Source: JAICJR01 sp036491015 (lineage in GTDB: Bacteria; Actinomycetota; Thermoleophilia; Solirubrobacterales; Thermoleophilaceae). From it: a stretch of DNA of 27,763 bases. A program made the position numbers and the translations under genes. This document shows positions 16,269-24,536 of the stretch, one piece after another. The notes under the pieces were generated by a model that was given only the letters and a program-made list of their open reading frames with translations, did not search any database and was not told the origin of the DNA. Location: NCBI GenBank assembly GCA_036491015.1, contig DASXCV010000263.1:1-27763 (forward strand), in the 5' to 3' direction. Position 1 is the stretch's first letter. Every line of letters starts with the position of its first letter.

Positions 16269-18027
16269 TCAAAAAATGGGGATTCCCAGACGACTAGCGA
16301 TCGGGCTGGTTTGCGCCCTCATCGGAGGCGCGGCCATTCCGACCCTCGCGCTGTCGGACGGAGGCCTGCTCGGAGGCGGCGGCAACTCGCCCGTTCCCTC
16401 ACTCGCGCTGCCGTCGGTGAGCGTGCCCGCGCCTCAGCTTCCGGCCAACCCCGTGCTGCCGAAGGACAACCCGGTGCAGCAGGTGGTCAACACCGTCGAC
16501 AACACGGTGAACCAGACGGCCGGCCAGGTGCAGCAGGTGGTGAACAACCCGCCGACGGGTGGCGGCTCCGGCAATGGCGGGGGGGACAGCGGGAGCGGCA
16601 ACAGCGGCAGCAGCGGAAGCGCGGGCGGCAGCAGCGGCGGCACCGTCCAGACGGCTGACTCCGGGTCGACCGGCAGCACCCCGGCCGGCGGCTCGCAGAC
16701 AAGGGCAGGCGGGAACTCCTCCCACAAGGCGGCCGGAAGCAGGAACAAGAGCGGCTCCGGCGGCGGCTCGGCGGCCGGCGGGAGCGCGGCCTCCGGCACT
16801 GCGAACGCGGGCGCGGTCATACCCGTAGCGGCGACCGATCCGGCCGGACAATCCAAGGACCCGAAGCCGAAGCCCAAGCACAACGGCTCGGTGCTCACCC
16901 GCACCGTGCACGACATCGTCCATGTGCTGCCCGGCTGGCTCAAGCCGGTGCTGGTCGCCCTCGCGCTCGCCATCCTCGGTCTCGCGGTCAACTCCTTCGT
17001 GCACTCGCGCCGCGCGCGCAAGCTCGCGCGCCTGCGCGACCAGCTGCTCGACGAGGTGGGCGTGCTCCAGCGTGCGCTGCTGCCGGAGGTGCCAGATCGC
17101 ATCGGCGGCCTCGCGGTCAGCGTGGCGTACTCGCCCGCGGAAGGACCGGCGGCCGGCGGCGACTTCTACGACGTCTTCCCCCTGCGCGGCGACCGCGTGG
17201 GGATCATCATCGGCGACATCTCGGGGCACGGCAAGAGCGCGCTCGAGCACACGAGCCTCCTCCGCTACACGATGCGCGCGTACCTCGACGCGGGGCTCGA
17301 CCCGCGCGGCGCCATCACGGTGGCGAGCGAGACGCTCGAGGACGACCTCGATGGCGACTTCGCCACGGTCGTCGTGGCCATCTACGACGCCGAGCACGGC
17401 ATGCTCGTCTACTCGACGGCGGGCCACCCGCCGCCGCTGGCGCTCGGTCCCGGCGAGTTCGATCCGGTGACCGTCTGCTCATCGCCGCCGGTGGGACTCG
17501 ATGAGCGCACCGGGCTGCGCCAGACCACCGTCACGCTGCCGCGCGGCACCGACATCTGCCTCTACACCGACGGAGTTGTGGAGGCGCGCAAGGACGGCGA
17601 GATGTTCGGCCGGGAGCGCTTCACGGAACTGGTGAACGAGCTGCGCCCGCAGCCGGTGGCGTTCGACATCCTCACGAAGGTGACCGGGCAAATCGACCAG
17701 TCGAGCGACGACATGGCGGTCTGCGTATTCACGATCGAGTCCAAGCGCGCCGTGCCGGCGTTCCGGCTCGAGGAGCTCGAGCTGAGGGCGGGCGAGCTCG
17801 ACGAGCCGCACGCCACGCGCTTCCTCGAGGCATGCGGCGTGCCCGAGAGCCGCATCGGGGACGCGCTCTCCTCGCTCAAGACCACGGCCGGCGAGTTCGG
17901 CGGCGCCGTGCTCCGTGTGCGCATGGAGACGGACGGGACCAGCGTCACGGTGGCCTCGCCCCCCGGCGCGACGACCGAGCTGCCTGCGCTCCAGGGCGTG
18001 CGGCTCGCGGCGCCGATCGACCTCTAG
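16258..18027 (+). CDS. Membrane-anchored SpoIIE-type PP2C serine phosphatase
   Basis: A 589-residue protein (GTG 16258; ATG 16276 is an alternative). An N-terminal hydrophobic segment (IGLVCALIGGAAIPTLAL) is followed by about 190 residues rich in Gly, Ser, Asn and Pro that should lie outside the cell. Then come a second membrane helix (about 228-246) and a basic coiled-coil linker. The SpoIIE/PPM domain covers about 255-485, with metal-binding D302 (AGGDFYDVF), D320 (GDISGHGKS), then STAGHPPPL, CLYTDGVVEARKDGEMFG and SSDDMAVCVF. Such phosphatases usually act on anti-anti-sigma (STAS) proteins or related switches. The C-terminal 100 residues (AGELDEPHATRFLEACGVP onward) may be a degenerate HATPase-like or regulatory module; this is uncertain. 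The 11-nt overlap with the cyclase gene implies coupling. Confidence 0.9.
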   Translation: MADDQKMGIPRRLAIGLVCALIGGAAIPTLALSDGGLLGGGGNSPVPSLALPSVSVPAPQLPANPVLPKDNPVQQVVNTVDNTVNQTAGQVQQVVNNPPTGGGSGNGGGDSGSGNSGSSGSAGGSSGGTVQTADSGSTGSTPAGGSQTRAGGNSSHKAAGSRNKSGSGGGSAAGGSAASGTANAGAVIPVAATDPAGQSKDPKPKPKHNGSVLTRTVHDIVHVLPGWLKPVLVALALAILGLAVNSFVHSRRARKLARLRDQLLDEVGVLQRALLPEVPDRIGGLAVSVAYSPAEGPAAGGDFYDVFPLRGDRVGIIIGDISGHGKSALEHTSLLRYTMRAYLDAGLDPRGAITVASETLEDDLDGDFATVVVAIYDAEHGMLVYSTAGHPPPLALGPGEFDPVTVCSSPPVGLDERTGLRQTTVTLPRGTDICLYTDGVVEARKDGEMFGRERFTELVNELRPQPVAFDILTKVTGQIDQSSDDMAVCVFTIESKRAVPAFRLEELELRAGELDEPHATRFLEACGVPESRIGDALSSLKTTAGEFGGAVLRVRMETDGTSVTVASPPGATTELPALQGVRLAAPIDL

Positions 18028-18074
18028 CCGACCCCTTCAGGGTCTAATCTGGCTGTGGGGTACCGGACCGCCGG

Positions 18075-19604
18075 ATGGATTCGCTCGCTTTCAACCGCAC
18101 CATGGCCCGCCGCGCTCTCGTGGCGGCGATCGCGCTCGCCCTCGCGCTGATCCTCCCGGCTGCCGCGCGGGCGCAGCTCATCACCTTCGATGGCTCGTTC
18201 GGCTCGGCGCTCCAGCCGGGCGGCAAGTTCGCCGACGCGGAGGGCATCGCCACCGACGCCGCCGGCCGCGTGTACGTGGCCGATCCGGTGGCGGGCGACA
18301 TCGAGATCTACGACAACGCGGAGAACGGCAACCGCTTCCTCGCGAAGTTCCCGGGCTTCGTCGTCCACCCCGAGGACATCGCCGTCGACGGCCGCTTCAA
18401 CATCTACGTCGACGACGACGGGCGCAACACGATCGGGATGTTCCAGGACTACGCCTCCGGCATGAGCCTGGTCCGCGAGTGGGGCGGCAGCGGCTCGGCG
18501 CTCGGACAGATGCTCAACCCGCGGCAGCTCGTGGTGGACAGCGCCGGGCTCGTCTACGTGACAGAGCATGACAACCAGCGCGTGCAGTGGTTCAAGCCCG
18601 GCGGCAGCAACACGCAGGTGCCGGTGTCCGCCTTCGGCGTGGCGGACCCGCCCACGTTCAGCGACCCTGAGGGCATCGCCCTCGACGCTCAGGGCCGCGT
18701 GTTCGTGTCGAACGACAGCGACACGGACCCCGGCATCCGCGTCTACACGCTGCCCGGCACGCTGGTGGGCGGCGTGGGGGCCGGCGCCGGCAACGGCGGC
18801 GGCCAGTTCGTGAATCCGAAGGGGCTGCTCGAGGATCCGTTCGGCCGCCTACTCGTGGTCGACTCGGGCAACTCGCGGATCCAGGTGTTCGGGCCGGCGG
18901 ACGCGCACAGCCCGTTCGTGGACGCCTTCGGCACGGCCGGCTCCGGCGACGGCCAGCTCTCGCAACCCACCGCCGCCGCGCTCGGGCCGGGCGGCTGGAT
19001 GTACGTGAGCGACACCGGCAACGGGCGCATCGTGCGGCTGCACTACGACGACGCCGACCGCGACGGCGTGCTCGACGACGCCGACAACTGCAAGGGCGTG
19101 GCCAACCCGGACCAGCTCGACACCGACCACGACGGCATCGGCGACGCCTGCGATTCGGACATCGACGGCGACGGCGTGCCGAACGCGCAGGACCGCTGCC
19201 CTCTCACCCACCGCGGTCCGGACCTGAATCACGACGGCTGCGCCGACCCGCGCAGCCGCATCTCGGCGCCGCGCAACCGCGGCCGCTACAGCACGCGCCA
19301 TATGTTCGGCAGCGTGGTGGGCACCGCGTCGGGCGACACGGTGGGCGTCAAGGAAGTGCGCGTGGCGATCGGGCGCAAGGCGGGCGGGCGTTGCCGCTGG
19401 CTCACCTCGAAGGGTGCGTTCGGCGGACCAGCGAGCTGCTCCAAGCCGCGCTTCCTCAAGGCCAAGGGGCGGGAGCACTGGACGCTGAAGGTGAAGGTGC
19501 GCGGGCGCGGCAGCTGGCGGGTGCAGAGCCGGGCGCTGCAGAACGGCGGCACGGTCGAGACACTCGCCACCTCGAAGAACACCGAGAGCTTCACCGTCCG
19601 GTAG
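18075..19604 (+). CDS. Secreted NHL-repeat beta-propeller protein with thrombospondin type 3 calcium repeats
   Basis: A 509-residue secreted protein. A signal peptide ends near AARAQ (start ATG 18075, or ATG 18102, which gives a cleaner signal). Residues about 34-325 are NHL repeats of a beta-propeller, with recurring motifs such as GIATDAAGRVYVAD, GLVYVTEHDNQRVQWF, GRLLVVDSGNSRIQVF and GWMYVSDTGNGRIVRL. Residues about 326-395 are thrombospondin type 3 repeats with Asp-rich calcium loops (DRDGVLDDADNC, DTDHDGIGDACD, DIDGDGVPNAQDRC). The C-terminal 110 residues are very basic with two Cys (GRCRWL, PASCSKP), perhaps a wall- or polymer-binding module. A TAATCT box (18045-18050) could be its -10. 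Likely an extracellular binding or structural protein; the ligand is unknown. Confidence 0.87.
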   Translation: MDSLAFNRTMARRALVAAIALALALILPAAARAQLITFDGSFGSALQPGGKFADAEGIATDAAGRVYVADPVAGDIEIYDNAENGNRFLAKFPGFVVHPEDIAVDGRFNIYVDDDGRNTIGMFQDYASGMSLVREWGGSGSALGQMLNPRQLVVDSAGLVYVTEHDNQRVQWFKPGGSNTQVPVSAFGVADPPTFSDPEGIALDAQGRVFVSNDSDTDPGIRVYTLPGTLVGGVGAGAGNGGGQFVNPKGLLEDPFGRLLVVDSGNSRIQVFGPADAHSPFVDAFGTAGSGDGQLSQPTAAALGPGGWMYVSDTGNGRIVRLHYDDADRDGVLDDADNCKGVANPDQLDTDHDGIGDACDSDIDGDGVPNAQDRCPLTHRGPDLNHDGCADPRSRISAPRNRGRYSTRHMFGSVVGTASGDTVGVKEVRVAIGRKAGGRCRWLTSKGAFGGPASCSKPRFLKAKGREHWTLKVKVRGRGSWRVQSRALQNGGTVETLATSKNTESFTVR

Positions 19605-19632
19605 GCCTCGCTCTCCCGTAGGCTCCCGGCCC

Positions 19633-21144
19633 GTGAGTTACCGGGAGGCGACCCGGCTTCGGCGCCCGCTTGTGCGCGGAGCTTTGGGGACGGTTGCGTG
19701 CGGGCATCCGCTGGCGGCGTCGGTCGGCGTCGAGACGTTCCGGGCCGGGGGTGGGGCGGTGGATGCGGCACTCGCCACCGCCGCGGCGCTGATGGTGCTG
19801 ATGCCGGAGGCGTGTGGACTGGGCGGCGACGTGTTCATGCTGGTGCGCGTGCCGTCCGGCGAGATCACCGCGGTGAACGGGAGCGGCGCGGCCGGGGCGG
19901 CAGTCGCCCCGCCGCTGACGGCAGAGGGCGCGACCATGGGCGCCGTGCCGGGGGCGGTGGCCGCGCTGTGCGACGCCCACGAGCGCTTCGCCAAGCTGCC
20001 GCTCGAGCAGGTGCTGTCCTCCGCGATCGGGCTTGCGGGCGGCGGCTTCCCGATCGGTGGCGGGCTGCTGCGGATGATCGAGGAGGAGCGCGCTCTGCTC
20101 GAGCGCGTCGCGCCCGGCTGGGTGTTCCTCGACCCCGAGCTGCGGCGCGGCTCACTGGTGCGCCAGCCGCTGCTCGCCGGCCTGCTCCAGCGGATCGGCC
20201 GTCACGGCGCGCGCGCCTTCTACGAGGGCCACTGCGCCTCGGCGCTCGAACGGGCCGTGGCCGCGGCGGGCGGCTCCCTCCAGGCGTCCGACCTGCTCGA
20301 GCACACCACGGTGATGCGGGAGCCGCTCGTCGGTTCGTTCAAGGGCTTCGACGTGGCGGTACAGCCGCCGGTGTCCCAGGCGGCGCTCCTGCTGATGGCG
20401 CTCGACGCCCTCGAGCGCAGCGGTGCGGCCACTCCGGCAGACCGCGCGCACGTTTCGGTGGAGGCGATCGAGGCGGCGTTCGTCCGCAAGCACGAGCTGA
20501 ACGCCGACGGCGCGGCCGAGCGCCTGCTCGCCGAGCCGCTCGAGGTCGACCCGAGCGCGCCCGCGCAGCGCCGCGGCGGACCGCTCGGCGGCCTCCACAC
20601 AACCTCCGTGGCCACGGCCGGGGCCGACGGCGAGGTGGTGTCGATGCTCGTGAGCGTGTACGACCTGTTCGGCTGCGGCGTGCTCGTGCCCGAGTGCGGC
20701 TTCGTGCTGAATGACCGCCTGGCGGGCTGCTCCACCGATCCCGACTTGCCCAACTACGTGGCGGGAGGGAGGCGCCCGGTGCACACGCTGTCGCCGTCGC
20801 TCGCCTCCGATTCGGTGCGCACGTTCGCGCTCGCCACTCCGGGGGCGGACGGTCAGGTGCAGACCCTGCTCCAGGTGATCGACGCGATCGCCACCGATGG
20901 CGAGAACATCCCGCGCGCGCTCGATCGCCCGCGCTGGCGCTCGAGCGAGGGGCGCCTCGGCATCGAGTCCGACTACGAGCCGGACGTGCTGGCCGAGCTT
21001 GAGCGCCGCGGCCACGAGCTCCACCGCATGGCGCCCGGATCACCCGGCTTCGGGGCCGCCGTGGCAGCCGGGATCGACTCTCGCACCGGCACTCCTTTCG
21101 CGGCCAGCGATCCGCGCGGCGGCGCCTGGGCCGCGGCCTGCTGA
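19633..21144 (+). CDS. Gamma-glutamyltransferase family (Ntn-hydrolase) protein, divergent
   Basis: A 503-residue protein matching the gamma-glutamyltransferase fold. It has GTVACGHPLAASVGVETFRAG and VDAALATAAALMVLMPEACG at the N-terminus and a catalytic-threonine region GGLHTTSVATAGADGEVVS. Aligned by its Asp-Gly pair, the nucleophile released by self-cleavage is Thr323. Later landmarks are RPVHTLSPSLA and LATPGADGQVQTLLQVID. The Arg-Glu motif that holds the gamma-glutamyl carboxylate in classical enzymes (REMAP-like) is replaced by NGSGAAGAAVAP, and PGG by PGA, so glutathione may not be the substrate. No signal peptide is present, so it is probably cytoplasmic. GTG 19633 follows TAGGCT (19619-19624) by 8 nt. 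It converges with the hydrolase gene, with a gap of 12 nt. Confidence 0.85.
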   Translation: MSYREATRLRRPLVRGALGTVACGHPLAASVGVETFRAGGGAVDAALATAAALMVLMPEACGLGGDVFMLVRVPSGEITAVNGSGAAGAAVAPPLTAEGATMGAVPGAVAALCDAHERFAKLPLEQVLSSAIGLAGGGFPIGGGLLRMIEEERALLERVAPGWVFLDPELRRGSLVRQPLLAGLLQRIGRHGARAFYEGHCASALERAVAAAGGSLQASDLLEHTTVMREPLVGSFKGFDVAVQPPVSQAALLLMALDALERSGAATPADRAHVSVEAIEAAFVRKHELNADGAAERLLAEPLEVDPSAPAQRRGGPLGGLHTTSVATAGADGEVVSMLVSVYDLFGCGVLVPECGFVLNDRLAGCSTDPDLPNYVAGGRRPVHTLSPSLASDSVRTFALATPGADGQVQTLLQVIDAIATDGENIPRALDRPRWRSSEGRLGIESDYEPDVLAELERRGHELHRMAPGSPGFGAAVAAGIDSRTGTPFAASDPRGGAWAAAC

Positions 21145-21156
21145 CTCAGCCGCGCG

Positions 21157-22041
21157 CTACAGGCCCGACACGAACTCGTGGATCGCGTCGGCCACCTCGT
21201 CGGGCGCGTCCTCCACGAGATAGTGGCCGGCCTGCAGCTCGACCTTGTGCGCGTCGGGGAAGATCGCCTGCCACTGCTCGAGGAAGGCGGGCACGAACAC
21301 GCGGTCGCGCATGCCCCACACGAGCAACAACGGCACGTTCAGCCCGGGCAGCGACTGGTGGATGTGTCCCATCAGCGGCGCGCTCATGTCGTTCTCCGTG
21401 AGCGGGATGTCGCGGATGAAGCCGAGCGTCCCGAGGCGCGACCAGTAGTCGGGGTAGGGCGCCCGGTACGCGTCCATCATGATCCCGTCGACCTCGCGCG
21501 TGCTCATCCCACCGGGGATCGACTCAACCACGGCGTTGTTCGCGAGCGCGAGGATCTCGCCCAGCCCCTCGCCACGGAACTGGCGCAGGAAGCCGGGCAG
21601 GAAGCTCGGCAGCTCCCAGGCCCAGGTGTTCATGGCCACGACGGCGCGGATGCGCTCCTGGCGCTCGAGCGCGGCGGCGAGGCCGATCGGCCCGCCCCAG
21701 TCGTGGCACACGAGCGTGACGTCACGCAGGTCCAGCGCGTCCAGCACGCCGATCGCATTCCCCACGTGCGTGGAGAGCACGTAGCGGCGCGGCTCCGGCG
21801 GCTTGCTGGAGCGCCCGAAGCCCATGTGGTCGAACGCGATGCAGCGGTGCCCGCGCTCGGCCAGCGAGGCGATCGGGCGCCGGTACATGTAGCTCCACGT
21901 GGGGTTGCCGTGGAGCATCACGAGCGGCGAGGCATCCCGCGGCCCCTCGTCCACATAGTGGATCTGAACATCCTCGACTTCCACGAAGCGGGGCTTGAAG
22001 GGGAACGTGCCCCCGAAATCCCCACCCAAGTCTGCTGGCAT
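21157..22041 (-). CDS. Alpha/beta hydrolase, haloalkane dehalogenase-like
   Basis: A 294-residue alpha/beta hydrolase. The HGNPTWSYMYR motif (44-54) gives the oxyanion side, with N46. The nucleophile elbow is VCHDWGGPIG with Asp114 followed by Trp115. The acid is D246 (WGMRDRVF) and the base H273 (AGHYLVED). An Asp nucleophile, HGNP and the Asp-Trp pair are hallmarks of haloalkane dehalogenases and epoxide hydrolases; the acid after strand 7 fits the DhlA-like subgroup. Epoxide hydrolases normally have two cap tyrosines that I cannot pinpoint here, so dehalogenase is favoured, with activity unproven. The start ATG 22041 has TATAAC 10 nt upstream, likely a leaderless mRNA, and is divergent from the IlvG-like gene across 54 nt. 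Confidence 0.85.
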   Translation of the reverse strand: MPADLGGDFGGTFPFKPRFVEVEDVQIHYVDEGPRDASPLVMLHGNPTWSYMYRRPIASLAERGHRCIAFDHMGFGRSSKPPEPRRYVLSTHVGNAIGVLDALDLRDVTLVCHDWGGPIGLAAALERQERIRAVVAMNTWAWELPSFLPGFLRQFRGEGLGEILALANNAVVESIPGGMSTREVDGIMMDAYRAPYPDYWSRLGTLGFIRDIPLTENDMSAPLMGHIHQSLPGLNVPLLLVWGMRDRVFVPAFLEQWQAIFPDAHKVELQAGHYLVEDAPDEVADAIHEFVSGL

Positions 22042-22095
22042 CCCGCGCAGGGTTATACCTGGCCTCGAGCGTTCGGGTAGCCTCCGCCGCCCTCC
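22042..22095. promoter_or_regulatory. Divergent promoter region between the hydrolase and ilvG-like genes
   Basis: Only 54 nt separate the two start codons. On the minus strand TATAAC (complement of 22052-22057) ends 10 nt before the hydrolase ATG. On the plus strand TAGCCT (22078-22083) ends 12 nt before the ilvG-like ATG. The two -35 regions must overlap the opposite promoter, so the genes could compete or be co-regulated. Neither -35 is a good match. Confidence 0.45.
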
Positions 22096-23748
22096 ATGTC
22101 AGCGAACCCACAGGCAGCGGGGACGAGTCAGGTCCACGGCGGGCGGATCGTCGCGCAGCGGCTGGCCGCGAACGGCGTCAGCAAGCTGTTTACGCTCTCG
22201 GGCGGCCACCTCTTCTCGATCTACGACGGTTGCCGCGAGGAGGGCATCGACCTCATCGACACGCGCCACGAGCAGGCCGCGGCGTTCGCGGCCGAGGGCT
22301 GGGCGAAGGCCACGCGCACGCCGGGCGTCTGCGCCTTGACCGCCGGCCCGGGCGTGACCAACGGCATGAGCGCGATGGCAAGCGCGCTGATGAACAGCTC
22401 GCCCATGCTCGTGCTTGGTGGCCGCGCGCCGGCGATGCGCTGGGGGCAGGGGTCGCTGCAGGAGATCGACCACGTGCCCTTCGTCGCACCGGTCACGAAG
22501 CTCGCGCGCACGGCGGCGGCCACCGCCGACATCTCCGCGCTCGTGGACGAGGCGCTCGGCTCCTGCCTCGAGGCGCCGAGCGGGCCGACCTTCGTCGACT
22601 TCCCGCTCGACCAGGTGTTCATGGAGGCCGACGCCGCGGATGGCAGTCCGGCGGCGCTGCCCGATCCCGCGTCCGTCCCCGCCGCGCCTGACATCGCGCT
22701 GGCGGCCGAGCTGCTGCGCTCCGCTGAGCGGCCGGCGATCATGGCCGGCACGGGGCTCTACTGGGCGCACGGCGAGCACGCGCTGCGGCGGCTGTGCGAG
22801 GAGCTGCAGGTGCCGGTGTCCCTCAACGGCCTGGCGCGCGGCTGCGTGCCCGCGGACCACGAGTGCTTCTTCGCGCGCGCGCGAGGCAGCGCTCTCAAGG
22901 GCGCCGACGTCGCACTCGTGATCGGCGTGCCGATGGACTTCCGGCTGGGCTTCGGCGGCTCGTTCGGCGACGACACCAAGATCGTGGTGATCGGCTCGGC
23001 GCCGCCGGCCAACCCGCACCCGCGCCAGCCGGCGGCGGAGCTCTACGGCGGGATCGCCGCCACGCTCGACGCGCTGCGCGAGGAGGCGGCCGGCGGACCC
23101 GATCGCCGCGCCTGGCTCGCACAGCTGCGCGAGACGGAGAACGAGAAGCGCGCGGCCGAGCGGGACGAGCTGAACGACTCGCGCTCGCCGCTCCACCCGA
23201 TGCGCGTGTACTCAGAGCTGCAGAAGGTGATCGACCGCGACACGATCGTGATCGGCGACGGCGGCGACTTCGTGTCCTACGCCGGCCGCGTGATCGAGAC
23301 CTACGAGCCCGGCTGCTGGATGGACCCCGGGCCCTACGGCTGCCTCGGCTCGGGCCCCGGCTACGCGATCGCGGCGACCGTCGCGCGGCCCGACCGGCGC
23401 ACGCTGCTCCTGCTCGGTGACGGTGCCTTCGGCTTCTCGGGCCTCGAGTTCGACACGATGGTGCGGCACGGCCTGCCCGTCGTGGCGGTGATGGGGAACA
23501 ACGGCATCTGGGCGCTCGAGAAGCATCCGATGGAGTTCCTCTACGGCTACTCCGTGGCCGCCGAGCTCCAGCCGGAGCTGCGCTACGACAAGGTCGTCGA
23601 GGACCTCGGCGGCCACGGTGAGCTCGTGCGCGAGCCGGCCGAGCTGGCACCGGCGCTCGAGCGGGCGTTCGCCTCAGGCAAGCCCGCGCTCGTGAACGTG
23701 CTCACGGACCCCGCGGTTGCGTACCCCCGCAAGGCCAACCTCGCCTAG
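22096..23748 (+). CDS. ilvG: ThDP-dependent acetolactate synthase-like enzyme (IlvG type)
   Basis: A 550-residue enzyme with the three-domain layout of acetohydroxyacid synthases. The N-terminal PYR domain has the catalytic Glu59 (DTRHEQAAAFAAEGWAKA) and ALTAGPGVTNGMSAM. The middle domain has VALVIGVPMDFRLGFGG. The C-terminal PP domain has the ThDP/Mg motif GDG 441-443 to NN 468-469. The sequence agrees best, from memory, with mycobacterial IlvG (Rv1820), for example DPGPYGCLGSGPGYA, LEKHPMEFLYGYSV and NVLTDPAVAYPRKANLA. True biosynthetic activity is uncertain because no ilvN regulatory subunit or ilvC is adjacent; 2-hydroxyacyl-CoA lyase or another ThDP chemistry is possible. Its stop codon overlaps the convergent merR-like stop by 2 nt. 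Confidence 0.82.
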   Translation: MSANPQAAGTSQVHGGRIVAQRLAANGVSKLFTLSGGHLFSIYDGCREEGIDLIDTRHEQAAAFAAEGWAKATRTPGVCALTAGPGVTNGMSAMASALMNSSPMLVLGGRAPAMRWGQGSLQEIDHVPFVAPVTKLARTAAATADISALVDEALGSCLEAPSGPTFVDFPLDQVFMEADAADGSPAALPDPASVPAAPDIALAAELLRSAERPAIMAGTGLYWAHGEHALRRLCEELQVPVSLNGLARGCVPADHECFFARARGSALKGADVALVIGVPMDFRLGFGGSFGDDTKIVVIGSAPPANPHPRQPAAELYGGIAATLDALREEAAGGPDRRAWLAQLRETENEKRAAERDELNDSRSPLHPMRVYSELQKVIDRDTIVIGDGGDFVSYAGRVIETYEPGCWMDPGPYGCLGSGPGYAIAATVARPDRRTLLLLGDGAFGFSGLEFDTMVRHGLPVVAVMGNNGIWALEKHPMEFLYGYSVAAELQPELRYDKVVEDLGGHGELVREPAELAPALERAFASGKPALVNVLTDPAVAYPRKANLA

Positions 23749-24458
23749 CCCGCGGCGCTGATCGCCCGCCCGACGTACTCCATCAGCCCGGAGTCGATCT
23801 GGCCCTGGGAGGCCCGTTCGGGTCCCTCCTCCTGGAACATCGTCTTGAGCGAGCCGAGCAGCTCGGGGTCGCCCTGGGTGAACGCGTCGATCAGCTCGCG
23901 CCACTTGCGAGCCACCTCCTGCATCTCCGGGGCGGACGGGTCCGTGCCCCTCTCGTAGTTGGCCTTCGCCGTGGCGATCAATCCGTCCCAGTCGCGGTGG
24001 TACTGCTCCTGGGCGGCGTCGCCGAGCTCCTGGCGCCGTGTGTCGAGCTTCTCGAGCTGTTCGGGCGTGTAGTACTTGTCGAGCAGGGTCATAGCCTGTA
24101 TTGCCTCCATGTAGTCGAGCCCCGACGCGTGATCCACGCGTTCGAGGATTCCTTGGAGAAGCGACTGGAGGCGGCGGGCGCGTTCGACGTCCTGCTCGAC
24201 CCGCGTCAGGTGATCCTCGAGCGTCTTGCGAGGATCGCCGTCGAGCGCGGCCGGGATCTCCTGCAGAGGCAGGCCCAGCTCGCGCAGCGCGCGGATCTCA
24301 TACAGCCTGCGAACGTCCGCCTCGCCATAGAGCCGGTGCCCGGACTGCGTCCGCTCGGACGGGACCAGCAGGCCGATCTCGTCGTAGTGGTGCAGCGTCC
24401 GAACCGTCAGCCCGGTGGCCTTTGCGAGCTCGCCGATCTTCCAGAGCTTCTCGTCCAT
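23745..24458 (-). CDS. MerR-family regulator with TipAS-like effector domain
   Basis: A 237-residue TipA-type activator. Residues 3-75 are the winged-helix MerR DNA-binding domain (WKIGELAKATGLTVRTLHHY, then GLLVPSERTQSGHRLYGEADVRRL). A coiled coil follows (about 80-115, TRVEQDVERARRLQSLLQ), then a TipAS-like all-helical effector domain (about 120-237) with YYTPEQLEKLDTRRQELG and WDGLIATAKANYERGTDPS. TipAS domains bind thiopeptides and other multidrug ligands. ATG 24458 is chosen because the promoter -10 box ends 7 nt before it and covers the alternative GTG at 24467. Its own promoter has the MerR-specific 19-bp spacer, so autoregulation is likely. It ends convergently with the ilvG-like gene. 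No drug-export gene is directly adjacent. Confidence 0.93.
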   Translation of the reverse strand: MDEKLWKIGELAKATGLTVRTLHHYDEIGLLVPSERTQSGHRLYGEADVRRLYEIRALRELGLPLQEIPAALDGDPRKTLEDHLTRVEQDVERARRLQSLLQGILERVDHASGLDYMEAIQAMTLLDKYYTPEQLEKLDTRRQELGDAAQEQYHRDWDGLIATAKANYERGTDPSAPEMQEVARKWRELIDAFTQGDPELLGSLKTMFQEEGPERASQGQIDSGLMEYVGRAISAAG

Positions 24459-24465
24459 GGAGACC

Positions 24466-24496
24466 ACCGTAGGCCCTCACGTTACGTGAGGTTCAA
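24466..24496 (-). promoter_or_regulatory. MerR-type promoter with 19-bp spacer and perfect operator palindrome
   Basis: On the minus strand, TTGAAC (complement of 24491-24496) and TACGGT (complement of 24466-24471) are exactly 19 nt apart. The spacer holds most of the perfect 17-bp palindrome CCTCACGT-A-ACGTGAGG (24475-24491). MerR-family activators bind such dyads in overlong spacers and unwind them for polymerase. The -10 box is 7 nt from the ATG, so the transcript is probably leaderless. Confidence 0.8.
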
Positions 24497-24507
24497 GGGC
24501 GAATGCC

Positions 24508-24521
24508 GTCAGCAGGCTGAC
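24508..24521. promoter_or_regulatory. Short perfect inverted repeat upstream of the merR promoter
   Basis: GTCAGC-AG-GCTGAC lies 11 nt beyond the -35 box of the merR-like gene, on its upstream side. With a 2-nt centre it looks more like a protein site than an RNA hairpin. No regulator can be named. Confidence 0.3.
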
Positions 24522-24536
24522 AATGTGAGCGCTCTC

